Shown: piece by piece, positions 25,816 through 33,640 of the stretch
Numbering within the stretch: the first letter of the stretch is position 1
Layout: each line of letters starts with the position of its first letter
Assembly (NCBI RefSeq): GCF_013032455.1
Contig: NZ_WQCF01000013.1
Coordinates: 36,330-100,329 of the forward strand
Direction: 5' to 3'
Origin: Ruegeria atlantica
GTDB taxonomy: Bacteria > Pseudomonadota > Alphaproteobacteria > Rhodobacterales > Rhodobacteraceae
DNA length: 64,000 nucleotides
Made by a program: the position numbers and the translations under genes
The notes under the pieces: model-generated
Databases searched by the model: none
Told to the model about the DNA's origin: nothing
What the model saw: the letters and a program-made list of their open reading frames with translations, nothing else

Positions 25816-27186
25816 TTATTCAGCCGGAACGCTTTGTGCGTCTCCGTTATTGCGGGCCGCGTCGATTAATACGCGGCGCGCCAGAGCGTAATTGTCCTCG
25901 CCCCCGGCACGTTTGGCGCGGCGATCGTCCAAGATGCGCTCGACTGCATCCAGACGGCCAGCGCGCAGGCCAGAGTCAATCGTGATGCGCTCGAATACAT
26001 CACGTTGGGCGTGGCTGCCACCTGCCAATTGCATACTATTGCGGGCAGTCGACAGAAAATCGAATGCCGCACCGTAAAGCCCTTCGCCAAAGGCCTCAAG
26101 TCCCTTGGCTGCGGCGACACCCGGGTCGGACATGCGGATCGGTGTGTCACCTTGATTGCGTTGCGCATCCTTCTGAATACGCTGCAACATCTTACTAGTT
26201 GCGACGGTGCGGTTATCACCGGTCAGCGCCAGTAGATAGTGTAGATCGGCGAAAATCAGGCAGCCATCCTCGGTCCGGGCGGCGCTGAGATCAGCCAGTT
26301 CCTCCCAGCGGTTGCCAACATCGATGCCTTCCAGCTCCAACCGCGACAGCAGTGACGTGGCGTTTGAAATGTCGCGGTAATCGTCAGTTTTGTCCTGACG
26401 GATGTAGTTGTCATACAGTTCCATCACCTGATCGACCTGACCCAGATCCAGATGCATCAGCGCCTTGTGCCACCAGACGTGATAGCGGAAATTGTTACAG
26501 TGGGTCCAGGCATCCTCGCGCCCGGCCAGCCAGTCCAGGCCCAACTGCGCATTGCCGGTCATCTCATGCACGTGGGCCACCGCGTGCAGACCCCATGCAT
26601 CGTCCGAAACCATCCAAAGAGCCTGACGTCCGGCAATCTCGGCTTTTTCATAAGCGCCGGTTTCCTCCAGCGCGAATGAGTGGCAGCCCAGCAGGTATCC
26701 ACGCCCGGCGTGGTCGGGCGCATAGGCCGGCATAACGCGTTCGATTGACCGGCGCATCCCGGCGGAATCACCCAGAACAAACCGCGTTGCATGGCTGAGC
26801 TTCATCGCCAGTGTATCTTCGGGGTGCTTGCGCAGAATTTCTTCGAACTTTTGTACCGCTTGTGAGGGCAGGTCGGCCAGATACAATTCCAGAGCCTGTA
26901 CATATAGCTTTTCACGTGCCGAGACTGGTTGCCGTTCCATTGCTGCATTGGCTGCGGACAGGGCCTCTACCGCCACCGCAGTCATCTCGCGTCGGCCCAG
27001 CAGGACCATGAACAGGCCTTTGATGGCATGACCAAGGGCAAAGTCGGGTTCAAGCTCCAGCACTTTGCCCAGATGTTGCGGTGTGCTTGCCGAATGCGCC
27101 ATGAAGCCAAGCAGAACACCGTTCCACGCCTCAACACTTGCCGTCTGGCTGAGGGTGTTCATCTGTCCGAAAACGTCTTGTTTCAT
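25816..27186 (-). CDS. TTC38-like tetratricopeptide repeat protein
   Basis: A 456-residue soluble repeat protein resembling TTC38. Features are LELEPDFALGHAIKGLFMVLLGRR near residue 45, GYLLGCHSFALEETGAYEKAE about 155-175, and the family-specific WGLHAVAHVHEMTGNAQLG and HCNNFRYHVWWHKALMHLDLG (about 195-245), rich in His and Trp. No signal peptide. The frame continues to a TTG at 27204; the ATG at 27186 (MKQDVFG) is preferred, with the ATG of MNTLSQ as another option. Function of bacterial TTC38 homologues is unknown. It is placed 34 bp upstream of opgC, which may or may not be meaningful. Confidence 0.83.
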   Translation of the reverse strand: MKQDVFGQMNTLSQTASVEAWNGVLLGFMAHSASTPQHLGKVLELEPDFALGHAIKGLFMVLLGRREMTAVAVEALSAANAAMERQPVSAREKLYVQALELYLADLPSQAVQKFEEILRKHPEDTLAMKLSHATRFVLGDSAGMRRSIERVMPAYAPDHAGRGYLLGCHSFALEETGAYEKAEIAGRQALWMVSDDAWGLHAVAHVHEMTGNAQLGLDWLAGREDAWTHCNNFRYHVWWHKALMHLDLGQVDQVMELYDNYIRQDKTDDYRDISNATSLLSRLELEGIDVGNRWEELADLSAARTEDGCLIFADLHYLLALTGDNRTVATSKMLQRIQKDAQRNQGDTPIRMSDPGVAAAKGLEAFGEGLYGAAFDFLSTARNSMQLAGGSHAQRDVFERITIDSGLRAGRLDAVERILDDRRAKRAGGEDNYALARRVLIDAARNNGDAQSVPAE

Positions 27187-27319
27187 GCGTATGGTCCGAT
27201 CCAAGTGAGAATTTTTATACTATTCGATTTATCAGAGACTATGGCCGCTTCGTATCAGTATCGCCCGTGCTCTCGAATTGGTGAAAAGCTGTGTGTGTAA
27301 AACGTGAAAATAACCGCCG

Positions 27320-27354
27320 ATTCAACGGCATGTTTCAGCAACATGCCGCCGAAT
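27320..27354. terminator. Hairpin, possible terminator of the CoA-transferase gene
   Basis: A 9-bp perfect stem CGGCATGTT / AACATGCCG (27326-27334 and 27340-27348) with a 5-base loop is extended by ATTC/GAAT outside a 2-base bulge. On the minus strand it comes 14 bases after the stop of the CoA-transferase. The following T run is weak, so termination efficiency is uncertain. The rest of 27187-27367 holds no gene. Confidence 0.5.
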
Positions 27355-27367
27355 TAGGCATTGTGTT

Positions 27368-28552
27368 TCAATCTTCAAAGGGGTTCTTGGCGTTCAGTAC
27401 GGTCTGAGTGTCGGCGCCGAACTCTGGCGGGGCGGTACGGTAGGTGACCGGTGTGCGCGACAATTTCAGCGGGTTTCCGATCAGATTTACCTCGCCCGGG
27501 GCGGCCTGCATGGCGATCTGCATCTGCCGCGCTGCGACCTGATCGGTAGCAAAGACCTGATCCATGGTCTGCACCGGACCGACAGGCACCTTACGTGTTT
27601 CCAGCTCGGCGATTACAGTCGCCATGTCATAGGCCTGAACCGCCGGGCGTAGCACCGCATTCAGTGCGTCCCGATTTTCGAGCCGCGCAGGGTTTGTGGC
27701 AAAGCGCGGGTCATCGGCCAGTTCGGGATGCTCTATAAAGTCACAAAAACGGCGAAACTGGCCATCATTGCCAACTGCTAGAATCACGTGACCATCGGCG
27801 GTTTCATAGACGTCATAGGGTACGATATTCGGGTGGCCATTGCCGCGCCGCTGAGGCACTTGGCCCGAGGTCAAATAGTTCACGCCCTCATTGATCAGCC
27901 ACGCCACCTGCGCATCCACCAGCGCCAGATCAATCTGCTGGCCCTCACCTTTCTGGTCGCGGTGACGCAGGGCGGCCAGAATGCCGACGGTTGCGTACAT
28001 CCCGCACATGACGTCGGCAATGCCTACGCCCACTTTCATCGGGGCGCCGTCTGGATCTCCGGTCAGCGACATGATCCCGCCATACCCTTGCGCCATCAGG
28101 TCATAACCCGGTTTCGAGGAATTCGGTCCAGTCTGGCCGTACCCCGAGATCGAGCAGTAGACGAGGCCCGGCAATTCTTGCGCCAACGAGGCATAGTCCA
28201 GCCCGTATTTTGCTAGTCCGCCGGGTTTGAAATTCTCGATCAGGATATCCGCGTGGGAAGCCAACCGCTTGATCTCGGCTTGCCCCTCAGCGGTGGCGAT
28301 GTCGATGGCAACAGATTTCTTGTTCCGGTTGGTCGACATGAAATAGGCGCTCAAGTCTGAGCGGTTTCCTTCGGCGTCTTCAACGTAAGGAGGGCCCCAT
28401 TGCCGCGTGTCATCGCCCCCGGTGGCCGGGTTTTCGATCTTGATGACGGTCGCCCCCAAATCGCCCAGCAATTGAGTGCAAGTTGGTCCGGCCAGAATGC
28501 GCGAAAGGTCCAGTACTTTGACACCTTTCAGCGGTCCCTCAGATGCGGCCAT
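27368..28552 (-). CDS. CaiB/BaiF family CoA-transferase
   Basis: A 394-residue class III CoA-transferase. It opens with GPLKGVKVLDLSRILAGPTC (residues about 6-25), then TVIKIENPATGGDDTRQWGP and LIENFKPGGLAKYGLDY; the catalytic aspartate is expected in VGIADVMCGMYATVGIL (about residue 165). These enzymes move CoA between carboxylic acids, e.g. formate/oxalate or branched acids. The open frame extends far upstream into the ThDP gene; the ATG at 28552 has GGAGG five bases before it. It overlaps the upstream ThDP gene by 14 bp, so both are co-translated. The acids concerned are unknown. Confidence 0.93.
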   Translation of the reverse strand: MAASEGPLKGVKVLDLSRILAGPTCTQLLGDLGATVIKIENPATGGDDTRQWGPPYVEDAEGNRSDLSAYFMSTNRNKKSVAIDIATAEGQAEIKRLASHADILIENFKPGGLAKYGLDYASLAQELPGLVYCSISGYGQTGPNSSKPGYDLMAQGYGGIMSLTGDPDGAPMKVGVGIADVMCGMYATVGILAALRHRDQKGEGQQIDLALVDAQVAWLINEGVNYLTSGQVPQRRGNGHPNIVPYDVYETADGHVILAVGNDGQFRRFCDFIEHPELADDPRFATNPARLENRDALNAVLRPAVQAYDMATVIAELETRKVPVGPVQTMDQVFATDQVAARQMQIAMQAAPGEVNLIGNPLKLSRTPVTYRTAPPEFGADTQTVLNAKNPFED

Positions 28553-30158
28553 CATATCCTCCACGCTCGATTTCTGCGGCGATGACGGTGAAGCGGTCGG
28601 CTGTGACCGCCTGTTCCAGCGCCGACCGCAGTTCTGCGCGGTTGCGAACGGTATGTCCATAGCCACCAAAGGCTTGTCCCATAGCAGCAAAGTCGTGGCG
28701 GTCGAAATCGACACCTTTGTTGCCCATCTGACGCTGGCGCTGTTTCAACTCAATTAGAGCGAGGCTGGCGTCGACAAAGACCAGAAAGATCGGATTGCCA
28801 CCCATCTCGGCGGCGGTCGACAGCTCTCCAGCAACCATCAGGAACCCAGCATCACCTGAAAAGCTGATGACCGGGCGGTCCGGTTCGGCCAGTTTCAGGC
28901 CAATCGCCATCGGCACTGCGCAGCCCATGGTGCAGAGCGCCGAGGATTGGATCAGTCCGCGCTCTTCATGGCAATCCCACATCTGGCTTAGCAGGATGCG
29001 ATGCGCGCCGCTATCTGCGGTCGCCAGCGTTTCGACGGGTAGTGAGGCACGGGTTTCGGCAATCACTGCAGCGGGGCCCCAATCGTCATCGGTAGGGAAG
29101 GCCTGCGCCAGCGCGGCCTTGACCTGCGCAGGCTCGCCACTCGGCCATGTTGCACGGGCAGGGTTGCCTTTGGCGATGGCCTCTAGCGTGGCACCGGTAT
29201 GGGCCACCAGATTCAACCCGGCCTGGTGCATGTAGTGGTCATTCACCACAGCCGAGATGTCTATGACACGCTTTTCCTCGGGGTCCCAAATCTCGCGCCA
29301 ACCCGGGCGCATTTCGATCGGGTCGTAGCCCAGACACAAAACCAGATCGGATTGCTCGACCAACGGCACCAGATGTTTGTCGGCCAGCGGCGATAGCCCT
29401 GCGCCGCCAAGGCACAGCGGGTGATCCTCGGGGACTACGCCCTTGGCTTTGTAAGTGGTGACAAAGGGGATGCTGAAATGTTCCAGAAACGCCTGCACCA
29501 CGTTGCGCGAGTCGTCATAGAGCACGTCCAGACCCACAATCGCGATGGGCCGTTCAGCCTCGGCCACCCAGCGGCGGGCCTTTTCGACGCAATTCCCCTC
29601 GGGCGCGACGGCGGCGGGTTTCTTAAGGCGGCGGCGTTTGACACCCGAAACGCGCGTGTCTGCAATCGAGATCGGTACGTCGATATGCACCGGGCCGGGG
29701 CGCGGCTGGTTCGCCAGCGAGACGGCCTTATCAGCAACGATATCTGCGCCTTGCGCCGTCAGGGTAAACGTCCCCTTGGTGATCGAACGATAGACCTGCG
29801 CATGATCCATCACCTGATGCGTGTACGTCAGTGCCTCATCTGCATCGACGCAACCGGTCAGCACGATCATCGGCACCCGGTCTTGCAGCGCGTTAGCAAC
29901 CACGTTGATTCCGTTCATTGCGCCGGGGCCAAGGGTCGCTACCAGAATGGCAGGCGCACCGTCGCGGTGATGCACTGCCTCGGCCATGAAACCGGCGGCG
30001 TTTTCGTGCTTGGTCAGATGAAAGGTGATCCCGGCCTGTTCAAGTGCATCAACCAACGTCAGAACTTCGCCACCGGGCATGCCGAAGGCATGACGGCACC
30101 CGGCCTCATAAAGTCGTTGAGCCAATAGGTCAGCCGCGCGCGGGGAGAGGTCCTGCAT
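28539..30158 (-). CDS. Thiamine diphosphate-dependent enzyme (acetolactate synthase-like)
   Basis: A 539-residue ThDP enzyme with the three domains of the acetolactate synthase/oxalyl-CoA decarboxylase superfamily. The N-terminal Pyr domain has FGMPGGEVLTLVDAL and the cofactor-activating glutamate in KHENAAGFMAEA (about residue 51). The middle domain follows at about 190-330. In the C-terminal PP domain the metal motif reads GDAGFLMVAGELSTAAEMGG followed by FLVFVDASLALIELKQ, where GDG and NN are expected as GDA and DA. No FAD-binding hallmark of true AHAS was recognised. It is coupled with a CaiB-type transferase, an arrangement known from oxc-frc oxalate genes, but the identity is unproven. 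Confidence 0.88.
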   Translation of the reverse strand: MQDLSPRAADLLAQRLYEAGCRHAFGMPGGEVLTLVDALEQAGITFHLTKHENAAGFMAEAVHHRDGAPAILVATLGPGAMNGINVVANALQDRVPMIVLTGCVDADEALTYTHQVMDHAQVYRSITKGTFTLTAQGADIVADKAVSLANQPRPGPVHIDVPISIADTRVSGVKRRRLKKPAAVAPEGNCVEKARRWVAEAERPIAIVGLDVLYDDSRNVVQAFLEHFSIPFVTTYKAKGVVPEDHPLCLGGAGLSPLADKHLVPLVEQSDLVLCLGYDPIEMRPGWREIWDPEEKRVIDISAVVNDHYMHQAGLNLVAHTGATLEAIAKGNPARATWPSGEPAQVKAALAQAFPTDDDWGPAAVIAETRASLPVETLATADSGAHRILLSQMWDCHEERGLIQSSALCTMGCAVPMAIGLKLAEPDRPVISFSGDAGFLMVAGELSTAAEMGGNPIFLVFVDASLALIELKQRQRQMGNKGVDFDRHDFAAMGQAFGGYGHTVRNRAELRSALEQAVTADRFTVIAAEIERGGYDGRI

Positions 30159-30237
30159 CAGTTATGCTCCGAAATATTTGTTGCACAGGAGATTGCGGAG
30201 GACGCGTCCGGGCGCAAGCTGGTTCACGTCAGTGTGA

Positions 30238-30696
30238 CTATTTGACTGCAGATTCCGCCACTGCCTGAAACTTTGTGTCAAGTTCGGCGGCGATCTGGCG
30301 CAGGGGTTCTCCTCCCTCGTCTACATAAGGAGCAAAAACAAAGCTGGGCGTTTTGTAGGACAGAGTTGCGGTACCGTCCTCGTTCTCTGTCACGTAAAAG
30401 CGGATAGGTGCTTCAATCATGGCACTGACCGATGTTTCCAGAACGCGAACGGCGTAGTCGTTGTTGAAGGCACCGATAACCAAGTTGCCGGGAATGGTGA
30501 TCCCGCGCGCTGCGGCAGCCTTGGTTGGTCCGGCCTGGGTGACCACGATCAACCCGTTTTCCTTCACTGCGGATTTGGTGTCAGTAACCAGTTCATCATA
30601 GCTTTTGTCGGTGGGTAACACAGCCCATCCTGATAACGGTTCATCCGCTAGGACGGGCAGGGCCAGAAGGCAGAGCAAAGCCAATATCGCGCGCAT
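30238..30696 (-). CDS. DUF302 family exported protein
   Basis: A 152-residue protein with a signal peptide (MRAILALLCLLALPVLADEP, cleavage about residue 17) and a DUF302 domain: SYDELVTDTKSAVKENGLIVV, LVIGAFNNDYAVRVLETSVSA and a C-terminal PSFVFAPYVDEGGEPLRQIA. DUF302 proteins are small alpha/beta dimers of unknown role, often near redox or metal genes. The long open extension upstream lacks a signal peptide and a ribosome site; the ATG at 30696 follows GAGGCCCCGAC. Divergent from the DUF1636 gene 128 bp away. Confidence 0.87.
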   Translation of the reverse strand: MRAILALLCLLALPVLADEPLSGWAVLPTDKSYDELVTDTKSAVKENGLIVVTQAGPTKAAAARGITIPGNLVIGAFNNDYAVRVLETSVSAMIEAPIRFYVTENEDGTATLSYKTPSFVFAPYVDEGGEPLRQIAAELDTKFQAVAESAVK

Positions 30697-30824
30697 GTCG
30701 GGGCCTCGTTTTGTGTGACTGACCAAGTGATGACAGAAATCCCCGAGCGGCGCATCTACAATCCTTTTGCATTCAGGATTGCGAAGATGGCCATAAACCC
30801 TCAGAAACATGCGGACGATACAGG

Positions 30825-31181
30825 ATGAGGCCGCGAGTGGACCGGATACACCTTTTGATCTGCAGCAGTTGTTCAGGCCAGCGCGATCGCGTGGCCGAGC
30901 GGCAGGCCGTTGGCGTAGCTCTGTCTCGTGCCGGATTGGAAGATCGCGTTGAGGTCTCGGATCACGCCTGTTTCAGCGGTTGCTCGGAACCGACCGCGCT
31001 GGCGCTGCAATCTGCTGGCCGGGCTTCTTATGTATTTTCAGGGGTCAATATCGTTGCGGATGCCGAGGATATCGCCGCAACCTGTAACACCTATCTGGAT
31101 AGCCCCGAGGGCTGGATCGAAGACGCCCGTCCTTGCGGGCGGCTTCGGATGTGTTTGCGTGCGCGTATTCCGGCGCTTTAA
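30825..31181 (+). CDS. DUF1636 family predicted metal-binding protein (copy 1)
   Basis: A 118-residue protein with a thioredoxin-like [2Fe-2S] ferredoxin-type cysteine layout: LLICSSCSGQ (CxxC at about 12-15), HACFSGC (about 48-54) and more cysteines at CNTY and CGRLRMC. DUF1636 genes recur beside cobalamin and cobalt transport genes, so a metal-handling or reductase role is inferred. It is the only plus-strand gene at this end of the cobalt block and its stop overlaps that of the His-rich exported protein (TTAA). A second DUF1636 gene lies at 46319-46708. Confidence 0.82.
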   Translation: MRPRVDRIHLLICSSCSGQRDRVAERQAVGVALSRAGLEDRVEVSDHACFSGCSEPTALALQSAGRASYVFSGVNIVADAEDIAATCNTYLDSPEGWIEDARPCGRLRMCLRARIPAL

Positions 31182-31672
31182 TCGACCTGAACGGTGATTG
31201 CAGCACTGACCGGAACATCGTCGACTGTCAGCGGGCTATGGCTGTTGGCGTTCAGTGAGACCGAGACCTCAACCTCGCCCTTCGGCAAATCAGGGATGTG
31301 CATCCAATTGCCATAGAGCCGGGCCAGTTTCTCGCCATTTACATAGACATGCGCGTGACCTTCGCCGTCCTTGTCGGCGGCAGAAGCGTTTTCCGGTGAG
31401 AACCGGAAGTTTTGTGGCATGACGTGAAGATTCCAACCGGCCATCGGATCTTGGGTCAGCGCGATTTCCAGGCCGGGCGCGTCCGGGCCTGCGGGTAGGT
31501 TCACCGCAGTTGAGTGGTCATGAGCCACCGCCTCGGCATGAGCGCCGCCGTGATGTGCGGGGTCGCCATGGTCGTGGCCGTCAAACGTGACACCGTTGGC
31601 TGCGGCCAGCACGAATCCTGCGCCGCCGCCGAACACCAGACCGATTGCAAATAGGGCAAGTGAGCGAGCCAT
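31178..31672 (-). CDS. Exported histidine-rich protein of the cobalt locus
   Basis: A 164-residue protein not assigned to a family. It has an N-terminal signal or anchor helix (LALFAIGLVFGGGAGFVLAA, residues 4-23), then a His/Asp-rich stretch (GHDHGDPAHHGGAHAEAVAHD, about 31-51, quoted in part) that should bind divalent metal, and a beta-rich domain with GHAHVYVNGEKLARLYGNW (about 105-123) and HSPLTVDDVPV. It lies 64 bp downstream of cbtA on the same strand and so is probably under the cobalamin riboswitch at 32658. A periplasmic cobalt-binding role is inferred from histidines and context. Confidence 0.8.
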   Translation of the reverse strand: MARSLALFAIGLVFGGGAGFVLAAANGVTFDGHDHGDPAHHGGAHAEAVAHDHSTAVNLPAGPDAPGLEIALTQDPMAGWNLHVMPQNFRFSPENASAADKDGEGHAHVYVNGEKLARLYGNWMHIPDLPKGEVEVSVSLNANSHSPLTVDDVPVSAAITVQVD

Positions 31673-31736
31673 TTTCTTTCCTTATAGGCAAACAGAAACG
31701 CGCCGGGCGGAACCCGGCGCGCATGGGATGAAACGA

Positions 31737-32435
31737 TCAGGCCGTCGCGTCGATGCGCTTGCCTTCGCTTTGCCAGAAATAACCGGCGAAAGCGCCAACC
31801 AGAACCCAGGCCACCAGACCGATGCCAAAGGCACGGGCCGCGAAAAGGGCGCCGATCTCGGTTGGGACAGGGCCGGTGAACACATCCGGTTCAGGCGCAC
31901 CGATCAGGTGCGGTGCCAGCATTAGGGCGGCCGCGACCACATAGCTGATCAGGTTGCCGCCAAAGGCAATCAACCACATTGCTACGATCGCTGCGCCAAC
32001 TGTCGCAAACCACCAGACCTGACGTGCGTAAACGTCCGCTGCTGCCACACCGGGCACTTCGGGTGCTAGGGTAAAACCCGGTGCAAGGTGGAAAGCGATA
32101 AAGCCCGCCAGACCCCACAGAACGCCGGTGCGACCGTCAATCTTGTGGCCATTGCCTTCAGCCACCGACATCAGGGCAACCATCATCAACGCGTAGCCGG
32201 TATAGGTCAGCATGGTGAAGATGACACTTAACGCATCGCGGGTCAGCTCCGAGAACATACCCGGCAACTCGGGGTGCGCGGAAACCGCTTCTCCACCGAA
32301 ATGAACCAACTCGCCTGATTCATAGAGTTCAGCGTGCAGCAAAACGGGTTGCACAAAGACCAACTGCAGCAAGGCGGCTATCAGCCCCGCTGCAGCACCA
32401 GCGAACAACGCGCTGGTCAGTATACGACTGAACAT
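31737..32435 (-). CDS. cbtA: Cobalt transporter subunit CbtA
   Basis: A 232-residue membrane protein with five to six helices (about 5-25, 65-95, 105-125, 145-170, 178-192, 205-225). CbtA is the predicted membrane component of a B12-regulated cobalt uptake system. The start ATG at 32435 follows cbtB by 4 bp, MFSRILTSALFAGAAAGLI matching the family N-terminus. FHLAPGFTLAPEVPG (about 115-130) is the conserved periplasmic region. Transport has not been shown biochemically for most of these systems. Confidence 0.93.
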   Translation of the reverse strand: MFSRILTSALFAGAAAGLIAALLQLVFVQPVLLHAELYESGELVHFGGEAVSAHPELPGMFSELTRDALSVIFTMLTYTGYALMMVALMSVAEGNGHKIDGRTGVLWGLAGFIAFHLAPGFTLAPEVPGVAAADVYARQVWWFATVGAAIVAMWLIAFGGNLISYVVAAALMLAPHLIGAPEPDVFTGPVPTEIGALFAARAFGIGLVAWVLVGAFAGYFWQSEGKRIDATA

Positions 32436-32439
32436 GGTC

Positions 32440-32610
32440 TTAGTGGCAGGGGAAGCCGGTCGCGTGACGGACGTCATGCGCAGCATCGTGCAGTGCCGCG
32501 GCCTGAACGTGACCGGTCAGCGTGACGATGCCCAGACCCAGAACCACTGCGAACATGACCGGTACAAAACCTGTGCGCGCGGCGGATGCTGTTTTTGTTA
32601 GTGTTGCCAT
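32440..32610 (-). CDS. cbtB: Cobalt transporter subunit CbtB
   Basis: A 56-residue protein with one transmembrane helix (FVPVMFAVVLGLGIVTLTGH) and the diagnostic C-terminal histidine motif HDAAHDVRHATGFPCH that should bind cobalt. GAGGAG lies eight bases before the ATG at 32610. Together with cbtA it follows directly after a cobalamin riboswitch, so B12 should shut the pair off. Confidence 0.94.
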   Translation of the reverse strand: MATLTKTASAARTGFVPVMFAVVLGLGIVTLTGHVQAAALHDAAHDVRHATGFPCH

Positions 32611-32657
32611 CTTTAGTTCTCCTCTGCCGCCGCACCCGACGGCCGGTGTTTCAATTA

Positions 32658-32845
32658 CATGCCTGGCAGGTCTCCTGGCTTGCGGGTCGATGCCTCTGTT
32701 CGCCTTCCCCCTGAAAACAGGAGTGGCTGGTTGAACAGGGCTCACCGCTTACAGTCGCGGGGGCGGCTTTGGTATTGACCACCGCAGTGGTCGCACCAAA
32801 TTCCCTCTTAGCTTCCGGATGCCTCCGGCGGGACCAGACACCTTC
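32658..32845 (-). promoter_or_regulatory. Cobalamin riboswitch upstream of cbtBA
   Basis: Read on the minus strand the leader runs from GGTGTCTGGTCCCGCC through AGAGGGAATTTGGTGC, GCCGCCCCCGCGACTGTAAG and ends with the B12 box GCAAGCCAGGAGACCTGCC, all hallmark elements of the AdoCbl riboswitch in the right order. The 3' end is about 48 bases before the cbtB start, so control of translation start or of early termination is possible. It begins about 50 bp after the end of the cobF operon. Confidence 0.95.
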
Positions 32846-32896
32846 ATTTAGACGTTTTGACGGTAATGGCGCAATCGTCATTTGCGACCTATTTCG

Positions 32897-33640
32897 TCAG
32901 TTCACGCGCTTTTTCAGTAAATAGATATCCATGATCCAGCCATGATCGGCGCGCGCGCTGGCGCGTGTGTCCAGAATCTGCTGTGCCACACCTGCCAGAG
33001 GCCCCGAGATCAGGATTTCCTCTTTCATACCGACGTAAGCGCCCCACCAGATGTCATATTCGGCCATCTCCAAGGATTGGAATGAACATTCGCCATCCAA
33101 CATAACCGCAACTTTTGAGGCTTTTGCGGGCCATCCTTCATCGCGAATACGCCGTCCGGTGGTAACCACATAGGATGCACCCAGATCGTTGATCGGAATC
33201 GCATGGGCTGCGGTCAGAGCCTGCAGCGCGGTGATTCCGGGAACGACCCGAGTTTCCGGTTGTGGGGTCAAACGTGACGCGATTCGCAGAGAGCTGTCGT
33301 ACAGCGACGGATCGCCCCAAATCAGAAGCGCCACGTGGCGAACGTCGGGATTGGCCGAGATCGCCTCCTGCCAGCGCAGCGCGATCGCGTCGTGCCACTC
33401 ATCGACACCTCGCAGATAGCCATCGTCCGACCTGCGCTTGGGAATATCGAAATACGCAATCTGCGGCGGCGTGTCGGTAACGGTCGCGATGATCTCTTCG
33501 CGCAACCCGGCCAGATCGGCCTTATTTTCACCTTTGCGGGGGATCAGGATCAGATCCGCATCGCGGATGGCCTGCGCACCCTGCAAGGTCACGTGGTCCG
33601 GGTTGCCAGTGCCGATACCTATCAGGGTCAGATCAAACAT
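32897..33640 (-). CDS. cobF: Precorrin-6A synthase (deacetylating)
   Basis: A 247-residue SAM-dependent methyltransferase that methylates C1 and removes the C20-acetyl fragment in the aerobic B12 pathway. The SAM fold opening is LTLIGIGTGNPDHVTLQGAQ, with GDPSLYDSSLRIASRL (about 110-125) and VVPGITALQALTAAHAIPIN. The ATG at 33640 overlaps cobA by 8 bp; the frame upstream of it lies in cobA. Last gene of the cob operon. Confidence 0.96.
   Translation of the reverse strand: MFDLTLIGIGTGNPDHVTLQGAQAIRDADLILIPRKGENKADLAGLREEIIATVTDTPPQIAYFDIPKRRSDDGYLRGVDEWHDAIALRWQEAISANPDVRHVALLIWGDPSLYDSSLRIASRLTPQPETRVVPGITALQALTAAHAIPINDLGASYVVTTGRRIRDEGWPAKASKVAVMLDGECSFQSLEMAEYDIWWGAYVGMKEEILISGPLAGVAQQILDTRASARADHGWIMDIYLLKKRVN

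Noticed and set aside
29421..30128. 235-codon open frame antisense to the ThDP enzyme gene
   Set aside because: No recognisable domain and it lies fully opposite a clear enzyme gene.
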